Under the pieces are notes generated by a model that worked only from the letters and a program-made list of their open reading frames with translations, was not told where the DNA came from and did not search any database. DNA of 64,000 nucleotides from Mytilus californianus (Eukaryota > Mollusca > Bivalvia > Mytilida > Mytilidae). Within the stretch, counting starts at the first letter, position 1. The number at the start of each line of letters is the position of its first letter. The stretch covers positions 81,279,143 to 81,343,142 of the forward strand of contig NW_026262679.1 in NCBI RefSeq assembly GCF_021869535.1, given 5' to 3'. A program made the translations under genes and the position numbers. Below, piece by piece: positions 30,501 to 45,500 of this stretch.

Positions 30501-33500
30501 TGACCTTTAACAATCACTTAATTCAATTCTCATGAAATGACCTTTAACAATCACTTAATTCAATTCTCATGAAATGACCTTTAACAATCACTTAATTCAA
30601 TTCTCATGAAATGACCTTTAACAATCACTTAATTCAATTCTCATGAAATGACCTTTAACAATCACTTAATTCAATTCTCATGAAATGACCTTTAACAATC
30701 ACTTAATTCAATTAAATGATTAAAACTGCATAGGTCTATGCAATTGACACCACATTCTAGTTCTTATATGAAAAGATGATAAAGTACTTTAAAAAAAGTT
30801 AAAAACAGAAAATTTTACTGTATTTAAATAAAAATTACCCTAGATGTCTTTCTAGCTTGTCTATTTCCTTGTGCAGTCTAAGTGATTCTTTTGTTTCTTT
30901 CCTGTTAAAACATTTTCAGCATAAGGAATCAAAATATAAATAGTAAATAAGTTACAAAAAATAATTTTAAAAAACAACTGACACCAACATCTAGTCAAGA
31001 TTTCAAAGTACCTTCCCTGTGTCTCCTAAAACTGTGATGGAATGTTCATCATCAGTCAGTCACAACAAGAAAATATTTAGGTGAGTGCAGAGAACACCCT
31101 TTCTTAGTTCAACTGTTATATCTATCTTTTGCAAGGTCTTAAACTGTAGTATTTGTCTTTATATATATGTGTACGTGCAATTAGTATATCTCGCTACACA
31201 TCCTATAAAACCAATGAAGGATGTATAATGAATACTATGTCTATTGTCGTGAACACTCATATAATATTTTTGTCTACGGCTGCTTAATCATTGTTTGACT
31301 TCAATGAAACTTACAAGAATCTTCTTTGCATTGTAAAAATATCTAAAACAAAAAATTGTTGTCACATTGCCATTCTAGTTATCTTACCCATATCCTTTCT
31401 GTGGAAGGCACTGGAAAATTTCCAAAGCTAAGTCCAGCTGATCATCCCTACAAAATAATATGACCGGACAATTTAACATTAGATGAATGGGAAATGGTTT
31501 TGTGCAGGAGAAAACTATGCAATTAACCGAATTATGCTATTAAGCGGTATGCAATTAAGTGGAGTCGACTGTAATAATACTTTGTTCATTTACAGGGGTA
31601 TTTTTGTTTTTATTTCAAACAGAATTGTTTATTTTTGTATATAAGATCGTCTGTTTTATACTTCATTATATTTTTCCAAGGTTAGTTGCTTACTTCAATG
31701 TAGCTGTAAGACCGATTCATTTTGAATAAATCAATGAATATGTATCAATTCATTTAAAATATATTGGCAATATACAGAATTTTAAAATTATATAAAACAA
31801 GATAAGTATACAGCATACCTGCCACAAACATATAGAGCTTCTAGGGCCATGGACATGACATCATCCTGACTTGATATTATAGGCCTTTTTTGCTGAAACC
31901 AACAAAAACCGCATGTTTACATAAGGAGTAGGTCCGGTAAGGGCTGATTTTGGCCTCAAATTTCAGATTCATCTGATGAAAGATTTTGGACACTTTTTAA
32001 ACACTTGAGTATCTACTTCAGTCGATTCAATTAGTTTATGTGAAAGGTTTGAACTGATTTAGTCATTAAAGACGCTAAAATTCAAGCTTAGATATGAAAA
32101 ATCTATCAAATATGCCAAATTATGTCACTTTTCAGATGGTTTTTTGTCAACAAGAGGCTCTCAAGAGCCTGAATCGCTCACCTGTATTTCAGAGGAGAAG
32201 ATTTTTAAATGTTAGCAAACTTGATGAACAAATTGTGTAAAATTGTCTTTAAAGGCCAATAACACCTTAAGGGGTCAATTGACAATTTTGGTCATATTAA
32301 CTTTTTTGTAGATCTTACTTTGCTGAACATTATTGCTGCTTACAGTTTATATATATCTATAATAATATTCAAAATAATAACAAAAAACTGCAAAATTTTG
32401 TTAAAACTACCAATTCGGTGGCAGCAACCCATCAATGGGTTTGTTCGATTCGTCTTAAAATTTCAGAGCTGATAGATCTTGACCAATTAAACAATTTTAC
32501 CCCCATGTCACATTTGCTCTAAAAGATTTAGTTTTTGAGATATAAGCCAAAAACTGCATTTGACCCTTAAGTTCTATTTTTAGCCATGGCAGCCATGTTT
32601 GTCGATGGATACAAACTTCGGATACAATTTATAAACAAGATACCCTAAGGAACATTTAGTTGAAGTTTGAAGGTAATTGGCCCAGTAGTTTCAGAGGAGA
32701 AGATTTTTAAATGTAAGCAAACTTGATGAACAAATTGTGTAAAATTGTCTTTAAAGGGCAATAACTCCTTAAGGGGTCAATTGACAATTATGGTCATATT
32801 AACTTTTTTGTAGATCTTACTTTGCTGAACATTATTGCTGCTTACAGTTTATATATATATCTATAATAATTTTCAAAAAAAATAACAAAAAACTGCAAAA
32901 TTTTGTTAAAACTACCAATTCGGTGGCAGCAACCCAACAATGGGTTGTTCGATTCGTCTGAAAATTTCAGAGCTGATAGATCTTGACCAATTGACTAATT
33001 TTACACCACGTCACATTTGCTCTAAAAGATTTAGTTTTTGAGATATAAGCCAAAAACTGCATTTGACCCTTAAGTTCTATTTTTAGCCATGGCAGCCATG
33101 TTTGTCGATGGATACAAACTTCGGATACAATTTATGAACAAGATACCCTAAGGAACATTTAGTTAAAGTTTGAAGGTAATTGGCCCAGTAGTTTCAGAGG
33201 AGAAGATTTTTAAATGTAAGCAAACTTGATGAACAAATTGTGTAAAATTGTCTTTAAAGGGCAATAACACCTTAAGGGGTCAATTGACAATTTTGGTCAT
33301 ATTAACTTTTTTGTAGATCTTACTTTGCTGAACATTATTGCTGCTTACAGTTTATATATATATCTATAATAATTTTCAAAATAATAACAAAAAACTGCAA
33401 AATTTTGTTAAAACTACCAATTCGGTGGCAGCAACCCAACAATGGGTTGTTCAATTCATCTGAAAATTTCAGAGCTGATAGATCTTGACCAATTGACCAA

Positions 33501-36500
33501 TTTTACACCACGTCACATTTGCTCTAAAAGATTTAGTTTTTGAGATATAAGCCAAAAACTGCATTTGACCCCTATGTTCTATTTTTAGCTATGGCCGCCA
33601 TGTTTGTCGATGGATCAAAACTTGGGATACAATTTAAAAACTAGATACCCTAAGGAACATTTAGTTAAAGTTTGAAGGTATTTGGCCCAGTAGTTTCAGA
33701 GGAGAAGATTTTTGAAATAGTTTACGACGACAGACAACGACAGACGACAACAGACGCCAAGTGATGGCATAAACTCACATGGGGCCCTTCGGGCCCTGGT
33801 GAGCTAAAAATGAAAGTGGCTGCATCCGTGTTCACTCTCAACCTTTATATATGTTATGTATTATCATCAAATACACATTACATTTAAATATTAAGAATGA
33901 AGACAAATGCAGCCACTTCGATTTAAGACGGAAACCGTCTAAAATTTAACTCAATTGCTAAAATTGTAAAGATTTCAGTAATTTAGCATGACTTAATGTT
34001 GCTAGTACCCGATATATGTGCATTGTATTGTCAAAAACAGCACATATTTATGTAACAGAAGTTTCCTACTTTCCAATAAATAGCTAAAAGTTTACATTTT
34101 AACAATTTTGTAAAACTGCTATATTTTGGGGCCAAAAAGGGGTCTTACTGGACCTACTCCTTTATCGCAAATGAGTAAAATTTGCAAATGCAACGAAAAC
34201 AAGGAACAAAAATAATACATGTATATGCAACTTAAAAATCACCATGCAATGATATTGGGCTGTGATGCAATTTTTAATAAATGACTGAGGATAACCATTT
34301 GTGTTTTTTGAAGAGCAGAAGACCACACAATAAAAATATTAAAACTTTGCATTTATTGAATGTTTGTGAAGAACTGAATTTCCAATGAATTTAACGGTGA
34401 GAAAATAGGGTTTTTTACTTGATGAAGCCAGATCACATGATGCCTTTCAGGCTTCTAAATTTGTGAAAAAACTACACTTTGTAACCAGAAAGTTGAACCA
34501 AATTTGTGAAAATGTTTCAGCTTTGAAATGAGTCATCGTAAATATCCAAGTTTACGATATGGACATAGGAATGGAGAAAAGGCTACCACTATTACCTATA
34601 TGAAATGAATTGCACATATTGACCCAAAAACACAAACAAACTATAAATACATTTCTCTTTGGTATAAATGAGTGTTACAGTGTATGATGAAAAAACAATA
34701 ATATAAATAATCTTTCCATCATTGTAGCTGGGCATAAACATTTTGTGATCCAAATCATCCAATGTAAAAGATTATTTATTGCGAAGGCAATCAAACCTGA
34801 ATGATTGGTTTTTCAAGCAGAAATTTAAAGATCCTATTTAATGGTTCCTATTTAATGAACTCCACAGAGAACAATAGCTATTGTATATATTCAATGGGAC
34901 AGGACACTTTGCAAAACTTCAAATGGACAGGTAAACTCCAACTGATATTGGGGAAAGGTTTCATTGCCTTCGCAATAATTACTTAAAATTTTCAATTCAA
35001 TCATAATAATGTTTAACTCTTATTTCAGAATTACTTCACAAAGAATACTCACAGTTGCTTTAGATGCTTCAAATATTTTTGTGGGTAATGTAAGATCTGT
35101 CTTAGCTTTTGTGACAATGTAATCTCTAAGTAATGAAGTAAAGGTCCCTGGCTGTCTGTGTTCACACTGCTGAAGGAAAGGTACCAACCATTTGTGGAGA
35201 CACTTTGTGTACATTTCTGTTGATGCCTGAATAAAAATTTATTACAAATACAGTCTGTTATAGAGTACTGAATTAATTTTTTGCCTGAGTTATCTTTAAA
35301 CAGTTTATCAGATCTATGCCCTGATCAGCATTGTAATGCAATTGTATGTAAGCAAATCATATTTGTAATTTCTAACCATAACATTTAGGCTTGCATACTT
35401 TATTTTTTCAGCAGATTTTATCATTTCAAAAAGATTATTTTACAATTTTTTACATTTTTTTACCATTTTCAAAACCATAGTGACGTCAGGTGCTCTTTCT
35501 CACAAAAACACTTATAACAAAAATATTGCAAGTTATACTGAAATGTTCATGACTTACAAGCATTTTTCTCTTAAGATTTTTTGTGAAATGAGTTGCAGAT
35601 TTTTTATTTAAAAAAAATTAGATTGGACAGATATGTAGAAGTCAGAATTTTTTTGTGCAACAGCATACACATTACTTTTATCAGTGAAACTAAGACATAC
35701 CTTGGACATAATTAGTTCCAATTTATCATAATCAGCCATCTTTTGTAGTTCATCAAAGGTCAGATTTTCATCCACATAACAGTCATACACTAGCATCTCC
35801 ATGGTAACCAAGTTATCAAGCAGTTCAGATAAACCCTGAAAAATTAGTATTCACATTATTATCTATTCAAATCATACATCTATATTTTAATTCTTTTAAA
35901 TATGGTATTACTGTTTCTATATAAGGCTTGTCATCTAATGTTTTTCTAGTATTCAAATACATCAAGCTCCTAACCATAATACATACTGTAAACTTATTTA
36001 TTTTTGCGAATGCTTTTTTTCTCACTTTTATCTCTTTTAAGACAATTTCGTGATGATTTACATGTAAAATTTTTAACTTGTATTCATAAAAGGAAAAGAT
36101 CCAAGTTTGACATATTCACAACCAATTATATTCATGTTACTTTTCTTATCATGAAAATTGCATCAATAAATGGCTAGTGAATATAAGTTGGTATACAGAT
36201 TATGTAAAGGTCTTTTTATTTAGGTCTACAAAAACTATATCCTGAAAAGTTGGACCCACCTCAACTCCTCTCTCAGTGGCCAGTTTGACCAACTCTACAG
36301 ATAAGTCTACTTGTCGTGATAACCTCTCGATCTCACAGGCTCTGAAACTGTACCACTTAGATAGATCTTCAGTGTTTGGATTGGCCATTCTACAGCAAAA
36401 AAAATATGTAAAAATGATTATTACCTTGAATATTCAATTGTAACAGTCTTTAAATTCAGAATTGCAGGCATTTAAAAACAGAGATTAATTATTGTGATAT

Positions 36501-39500
36501 CAGGAAATGCTGCATACAAATAATGCTATCAAAATTTAAAATGGGAGTTTTAATTTTTTTTTGACAGCTATCTCTTCGCAATTTTTACAATAATAAAAAA
36601 AATCCCCAAAATTTCTAAATTTACAGTAATTATAGAATAACTAATCCAAGAATTCAAATAAAGAAAAAAAATCAACAAGTGACTGAACAACAAATTAATT
36701 CACAAATATGAGAAAAATTTATAAATTTACACACAAATATATGCACAAAAACCAACAGACAAAACACTTTAAAAAGTTCTGTGGTATGACAATAACGTCA
36801 AAAAGACTAATTAAAAACTACTTCCGCTTAAATATAATTTTTAAAGTTTACTCATATCAAGAACCAAACATTTGGCTAGTGTAAAAAATCATTATACAAA
36901 CCTGAAATCTTTAAGGCCTGGATTTTCCTCATATAAGAAACCTCCAAGATCTGGTAAAACTGGTTCTATTATAGATCTGAAATGAATAAGTGTTAAATTG
37001 AATTATATAACCATTTGATCAATAACTCCCTCTGTTTAATATGTTCAATACTGTTTTGCTATTTATAATTATGAAACAAAGCTGCAATGTTTCACTGAAC
37101 ACAATACTTTGAAATGAAAGATATGCTATAAAGGTTGTCATTGAAACAAAAGACTGACTATTAGACTGACAATGAAATTAAAAATGTGCTTTCAAACTTT
37201 ACAATGAAATGAAGTGCTAAGTTGGGATAGTTAAGACTGCTATGAATGAAAGTTCAGTTACAAGTTATAATTTCAAAATATGTGCTTTTGTTGTAGTAGA
37301 CAAATATATAACAAAGTTGAAAGTTTCATTGTAATTATTTGAGATTTGAGGCTAAATGAAGAGTCACAGACTTGAGTGTCATGATGTCACAGGACACAGA
37401 TCTGAGGAAAGGACACAGATTTGAGGCCGGACATAGATGTGACTCTTACATATATAATTCAAAATAATATACAAATAAAACATCAATAAATAATATTTAA
37501 ATCTTTTAAATCAACATATAAACCTTAAATTCAATCCCTTATTCATAATCAACTATACTTTTATCATGTCTCAAACCATTTTTTGGATGTTTTACCTGCA
37601 AAAATCTTCCTCACTCCAATCTTTTTCTCTCCATCTGTCTTCTTCCCAAGGAATAACTGACTTATCATTCCTGTAACATAAAAATGACCAATTTGACTGA
37701 ACATGTGTCTGATGCCATATTTTTCCAAGATCAAATATTTAGTGGTTTTGGAAGTTTGGATTGGTCCAAATGAACTTTTAATAGTTATGGAAACCAAAAT
37801 GTACAAACATTTAATGAATTGGTTCAGACATTTAAGATCTATTAAAGATGAATGTTATTCCTTATTCTTTATTTTTCAATATAAAGTAAGTCAATTCTTT
37901 CTTCAGAAAAAATTGTCTAGACAAAAAAAATCTGTTCTCAAATTTCTGATAATTCTGTAAAAAGTACTCTTTCAGTTAACACTATTCACAAATGTTCCAG
38001 TTTGGCAAACATTCAATATTTCCAGTACAATATCATATACTAATTATCAAAATTGGATTCTTAATTCCTGATTATTTTGGATCTGTTGATTTTGTGATTT
38101 TACAGGGAAGATTTCTTTAAAAGGACAATATTATCTTACTAGCAAAATTTAAAAATTATTTAAATGAAACTTATATTTGAACAAAACTTCTAGACCTTTA
38201 GTCTTGCTTCTAGAATATCCCTTTGTATTAATTAACAACTTTCTATTGAAAATAATGAATCTTAATAATGCAGAAGGAAATCTCTTGAAACAAACTTTTA
38301 TTCACTTACCCAACTTCTGGTAGCAGTGACCTATATTCATGTGGATTTGTTGTTTCTGGAAAATTAGACAATATCCCTAACCTGAAATATTGCAATATTG
38401 AAATGAAATGTTTTTTAATGAGCTTATTTACAGCAAAAACATTTTATGTGATATTCTAAATTCCTTGCAAGTTGTCAGTTGTTTGTGTAAGAGGTTTTGT
38501 TAGCTAATAAAATCAAAATGACAAGAGTAAAGAAGCTTGATTAATGTAACTATGCCGTAAATTTACCTCAGTTTCGTCCAAGTAATTTAGATTTCAGAAC
38601 TTTAAATTTTTAAAAATTCAAGCTTTTGACATATTCCCAAAAGAATTTACCATTTGCTAGAAAACTGGATAAAAAGAAGGGTTTATGATGCAACTCATAC
38701 AGTATGAACATGATTTTTAATCAAATTTAGTGTCATAATTCGTTTCCTCTTTAAAATAATAATCTATTTAAATCTTTTTAAAAAATAAGAATCTTAGGAA
38801 TCATTTTGCATATAACTATCATAAGGACTCCTAATGAAACTATGACTTACAAACAACTATTGAACTTAATAAATTCTTATTGTGCAAATGCATGAAAAAA
38901 GAAGCATATTTGAACACTCTGGTGACATATATGAACAAATAAACAAGACAGATGCAAACCAACCATCTAACTACTTGTTCTATATAATGGATAAAAAAAA
39001 AATATATTAAGAGTATAAACAAAGTAACTATAAACAAAGTAATTCTAAATAAGCTTTTGACAATTACCTGTGAGGTCTTAGATCTTCCCAGTGAAAGGTG
39101 AACAGAGTTTCTAAAGCTTCTATATCATTATCCTGTAAATTAAAATTTTGCATAAAACTAAACATAATCAAAATATTAGAATTAACATATAACATATTTT
39201 GTTTGTTTCATAATATCACTTCACATTTTATGAATTTTATATTTCTAGTACGCTCAATCCATGCAATAGGTTAATTCAGTTAGGAATTACCCTATCTATA
39301 TTACAGTTGCACAGCTTTCAATGACACTAAAATTTCAGCAAGAGGATTAAACATTTAAAAAAATCTGTAAAATTAAAGAACAATCTGTTGAATTTAATTT
39401 CAAAACTACACAATTTTTAACCAGTGTGCAATATTGATTTCACAAACAAAATACCAAACCAAGACCATGTTTATAAGGCCTAAAATAAAATTTCATTTGT

Positions 39501-42500
39501 TTGGCATTGCCGCCCACCCACTGAAAAACTTGCCGCCTAAATAATGTTATTTGCGTTTCAGAATTTTATTTTTTTTTGTATTAAAAAAATCGGAATAATG
39601 CCAGAATTTTCATCGTATCCTCATAGTTTGTTCCGGGCTTTACTTATTTCAAATCAAGATCGTAAAAGTTCTTGCTGTACACTGTGTTGAGAGCGAACGT
39701 TTAAATGACATAGAATAAAAGTAGATAATGTCAAAGGGTGCTATAAGCTATAAAAAACTAGGGGTTATTCCCCGACTAAAAATAAACATGGAGGGAAATC
39801 CCTTTTTATTCATATAATTGGTGAAAAAGTATCATGTTTTTTGTATTTGATTGTATAAATTAGTTAATTAGCTTTCAATTTAAACAGGTTAAATGATTAA
39901 AATAATTTTAAAAATTAGATTAAATATACATGTTTTGAGGGGAGACAACACTGTAAACATCCTGTTGTTTTGGCAGTGAAAATTGAAAACTTATTTGCAG
40001 CCACTGTAGCTCTTTTCGAAGCAGGAAACCGTACCCTGAAACATGATTTTTATTAAAGGCCAGGTAAAAACCTATGAATTTCATACAGTTTTGATTATGG
40101 GAAATGTGCCTGTATCATGTTTACATGGGTATGCACATGAGCTGATTTCAGGTTTTTTATGTTCAGATTAGGCAACTTTTTCCCTATTTTCTCTGGATAG
40201 AACTTTTTTACTATACTAAAAGTACACTATATTTTTATTTCAATATAAACTAGAGACAATTCTGATTCCAGTGATATCTAGTTTTATACAAGTATCTTTA
40301 TTAACCATTCCACCACTAAGGGTCACTTAGTCATGGTCCCTTAAAATATGACGTCATAGAAAAAAACTGTTGATTGCACCCAAAGAGGCTGGCAGTGGAG
40401 GAAAGCCTATCTTGTTTAAAGAAATGAGTCCTACCTAATCCAAATATCTCAATACAATCCCCAAGATATAATTCTCTCTTTCTTGTAACAGTATATTTAT
40501 CCAGTGAATTATAATAAAATATCATTATTTTTTTGCTTTTAATAAATATCTTATATATTTCTTCTTCCAACTTTTTTAACAGACATGTGATTCTTCCGGC
40601 AGCAGTCAAAATCTCCCGATTTTCAAGCCCTCTTCTGTCCCTCCTGTTAAAAATTCAAATCTTTCGTTTTTTGAAAATTTCAATACCAAAAATTTGTCAG
40701 TCTCCGTTTGTTATTATCAATGATTTCAATCTCTAATATCGATTTTGTAACACTGATGAAGGCAATGTTTACCTGTAAATCATAGAACTTGGATAATTTT
40801 ATCATATGGTGTCACTTGACAGCTAGGGTGTCAAACATGCAATAAATCAACGCATTTTACCTCGGGCTTACCGCCGTTATGGAAACAATGATTTGTGTAT
40901 TAGAAAAACACTTGATATAAAATTTGAGTAACTTCCCTTGATTAATAATACTTTTCAAGTTATCCTCCTAAAAATAATGTAAATAGGTACAAAATATAAA
41001 TGAAATTTAAATTAAACGTAGAATGGTATAAAAATGGTAATTCCATAATTTTAACTTTTTTAGGAAAAATAAAAAATTGATAATAATTTGAGCGATCTAT
41101 ACTTTTTTCAATGCTTAACCCTTTCCCTTTCAGGCATTTTAGACCTTTACTTATCGAAAAGACACTATCAAAGTTCAATTGAATACTGCATTCGCACCAA
41201 TGGTCATGCACATGCCATGTTGGGCTCATATGAAAGATAATTGGTCAAATATTTCAGAAAATTACGTTTAAAGATAATTCGTCCTTTTTTGGTCACGTGG
41301 GATGTTTCGAAAAGTCATGTGACTTTTGGAGAAAATGTGGAAAAATACGAAATCCTTGGGACAAAAGTCGTGTAGAGACATATTGTTGCGCTAATAGGGT
41401 AAGGTTTTGGTGGAAACACAATGCCCCAAGTCTGTTAAAGACATACAAGTTATCATATTGTTATTAAAAGAGGAAATATGTGCTATATGCCTTGAAATCT
41501 CGATGTCCGTTACATTCAAAATAACTGATTTCAGACGCTCTTTTCGTCCAATTACAAACTCAGACACTAGTTTTTTTGTCTAAATCGTTTTCAGTCAAGC
41601 AGTAACCTAAATTTTGTTTTTCTAAGGGAAGATTCATTAAATTACTAATGATAACTTGATGTGGCGCACCCTGGACCGAACCCGATGAAGCAAATGGGGA
41701 AAAAGGGGGGGGGGTTCAGCATACCCCTGTACCACTGGCATCGTTAGAAATATATTGAAATTTAAGTACTTAAGTCTACTACTCAAGACGTGAAAAAAAA
41801 AACATATGAAGATCCTCACCCAGCTTGTTTTCTTTTAGAAATTATGTGTTCCGATGATATATTTTTAATGCCAAAATGGCCAAATGCATGATTTTTGCGC
41901 AAATATAGCAGGAATCCAATTCTTAGTCTGTCTTGTTTCCATTGACATATACATTTTCCTTCATTTAAACAAACGTGTTTTCAACTTTATCATACCCAAA
42001 CACTTACGAAACCATGTTTTGTTACATCTATTTCAACTTTGCTAAAAAAATTCAGGACATTTCAGTGGTTTTTGTCTCTTTTACGATAAAATCTTTAAGA
42101 AATGACTACCGATTTTTAGTGCATTTCAAGTTTGTGATTGCGCTGGTACACTAAAAATCATATTTTTTACTAGTGTACAAGTTAGAACTATTATTTTAAT
42201 ACCATTCTTCAAAAACTCACTGCACAGTTATTGAAAAAAGTCATAATTCCCCCCAAAAGGACAGTTTTCTATGCACTTCTTTTTGAAAATATTTTTTAAA
42301 ATTCGAAGAAAAAAAAAATGGTTTTTACGGAAGAAATACATGTCAGTAAGAGGCGAATTGACTATAAACTGATAATGATAGAAGTTTGATGCACATTCAA
42401 CCATATTGCTGGTATTCTGAGGATTAATTTGAGCCCTTAACCATATCTGTACGTCAGCAAATGACGATGGAACAAGACTAAATGCCCAAAAAATATCTTA

Positions 42501-45500
42501 AAATTTGCTTACCGGTGTGAAAGGGAAAGGGTTAAATTTACATTGATAAGAAGTTTATTTCCTCTTTACCATCTTTAAGCCAACCGAGCAAGACCCTCAT
42601 GCGTAGTTAAGATTGTTATAAACCCCCTCATGGTCGACTATGATTAATAACTGTGCTAGTTATGATAATCATTTTAATATATTAAAAACAAAGCTGATTG
42701 TAATAATAATCAATATGTTATCATCATAAAAGACCAGAATACAAACCAAATAAGTGTAGACTGACAGGCCTACCAGACTGTACCTGATGTGCAGAGTCTG
42801 ATCAGACTTTGGCATTGATGAAAACTAAGACCTAAGTCCTGTGACTAGACATGACTAGATTCAGTTGTTCTCGACTCATAATTTTTTAAAAAAGGATATC
42901 AAGTGATATAAAGCAAAGTCTGTTCGATTGTTTAAATTCATTTTGTTCATTGAATCAACCTAAAATGCAAAAAAGGTTAATACAAAGGGTTTTTTTTTGG
43001 ACAAGTTACAATTCCATTCGGACAAGTAAGTTTTGGTATGTACTTGTCCTATTGGGCAAGTTGAAAAAAAAAGTTATTGTAGAGGCCTGTCCTCTCTGAC
43101 TGTGTGACTGTGGCAAATAAAGTTCATTTACCAGATCACTTCAAAACATACATTAATTAAGATGGCCCATCATGGGAAGACAATTTAATAATCGAGGGAC
43201 ACACCAAGAAAGCCAGAAATGAATAGAAAGTGAAAATAATCAAATAAATAAAGAAGAGCTTGTTATGTGACCAGACAGTGAAATATATCCAGTGCACATG
43301 CATATATATTGTTGTTTACTAATTACATTTTATCATTACTTATTACACTCTTAGAGGACTCTGTCAGAAGTGTCAGAAACTTTGTATACATATACTGTAA
43401 ACCAACTAATTTTTGCGAGCGATTTATTTTCGCGTCTTTCGCAGTAGAAAAATAACACGAATATAAATCGTCGCGAATATCTAAAACTTGGATCTTTCCT
43501 CATTTAACTACATCAAGCAAATTTTAAAATCGCGAAATTAAATCGCTGGGAAATGGGCCAGTAAGGGCTAAACGCCAAATAAAGAATCCGCGAAAATAAG
43601 TTGGTTTACAGTATATGTTTTATGTACTTAAAATAAACATTTGTCAGAGTTCAAAATGTTTAGTTTAAGTATAAAGAAGATTTTTTTTCTATTAAAACAA
43701 GTGCATATTGTAGATGTACATCATATGATGGGAAACATGCAAGAATAATCTCTAGTCACTATTATTAAACTACTAGTCTGCAGTGAAGTACTGTACTTTG
43801 TTTGGGCTTTAAAATTGTTAAATGTTACACCATTTAGATTGTTTTATTTCTAACACTGTCAGATGCTACATTAAATGTGTTGTGTTTAAAGGGAAACTTC
43901 GCAAAAAAATAAAAAATTGATATTATGTCCATTCTGTATAAAAAAGCACAAATTCATAAATATTAAAGTTTTATTCTGCTAGATAAGAGATCACCATCGA
44001 TTTTAAATTTAGAGTATCAATTCTCTGCGTGCGGCCATTTTGACATCTTCTCGGTTTATAAACCACGATATATCTATAAACCACAAAGGACCAAAACCAG
44101 CAGTAACCTAACGTAGTCGCATTTATCCGACTAACTAACTTGATACGGAAAATGTAATTATTTTTCTAAATAACTATGGTCTGTCGTTTTTAAACTGTTT
44201 TTTCTTTACGAAGTTTTTGAAACAAGAAATTTATATGGGAATTAGTTAAAAAGTCAAAGTTCAATTTCATAAATAAGTGTTCCGTGTAAAATCGGTTTCG
44301 AAAATCTAATTTGTTCATAATTCTTTTATGTAATAAACTTATTTAAATAAATTCGGACCTTCTCTTATCTGATCACCAGCATGGCTAAAGGAATTATTCC
44401 CTGAGGTATTGTGAGGTGACACGTCCAGGTATTCAAGCGATTTCCTGTCGGGCTTAAAAACTCTTATTACACAATTACATAAAGCATGTTCATGCATCGG
44501 GTATTGATCAGTGTACACAGCCGATAACTTGTAACTTTCCATTTTGAAACTATCAGGTGTATACTGTAAATTCAGAAATTATTGCGATGTTTTTATTATT
44601 GCGAAAAATGCGACAGGGTTATAATCGCAATAATTTAAACACGCATTTTGAAAGTTTTTATATGAATTAAACAGGATTTTTCTCAATATCGCAAAAATTA
44701 AAACCGCATTTAAGTCTAAAATGACAAAATCGCAATAATAAATGCACGCAATAATTTCTGAATTTACAGTAATATCTCTGTCTTGCGTGTCCGATAGTGA
44801 TATACTAGTCATTACTAAACTCATACGCTTGTTTATAAATAACATTTCTGGTGTAAAGAATGATATTTATGAAAATCTAAATAATTCCCAAAAAAGATTT
44901 AATAAAATAAAAATCTATTTACATATTTTTTCCAAGGGTAAATTGGGGAAAATGTAAGTATATACTCGTCAATAATGATGGACATTTTGAAACATGAAAG
45001 ACTATTGATTTAACAAAAATGTACGCACTTGTCGATATTGGTTTATACGCCTAGATAGAAAGTTATGGAACTTTAGGTAGTCGCAATTTAAAATTGTATA
45101 TTGAATATAAGAAAGAACATCCAGAACCAATTTGATTTAAATACAGGTCGATATCTAACTTGCTTTGGTTCATCGAAGTTATGGACATAGTAAAATCACA
45201 GATTTATATTTCAATTAGATTGTTCTCGAACAGTTGAAGAAATTCGTCATCATCTCAATTGTTGGGTATAATGTATATTAATGTGAACATGGTTCTAATA
45301 GAACCTTGTGCCAATTTTCCTGTTCCGACATGCATGTCATATATGCCACTGGACGTACATTAATGATCCCCAAAAAGTGTATTTGAAGAAATAAAGAAAC
45401 TTCACTCCGGATAGACTGATAGTAGTTGTATTAACGTCTGATCAGCTTGAGGGTTGATTAATTTATTACGTTAGCTTGTGGGGGAATAAACCATTCCCAA

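Noticed and set aside
30491..30712. Possible CRISPR array
   Set aside because: Repeats are directly adjacent with no spacers, and the context is a eukaryotic intron.
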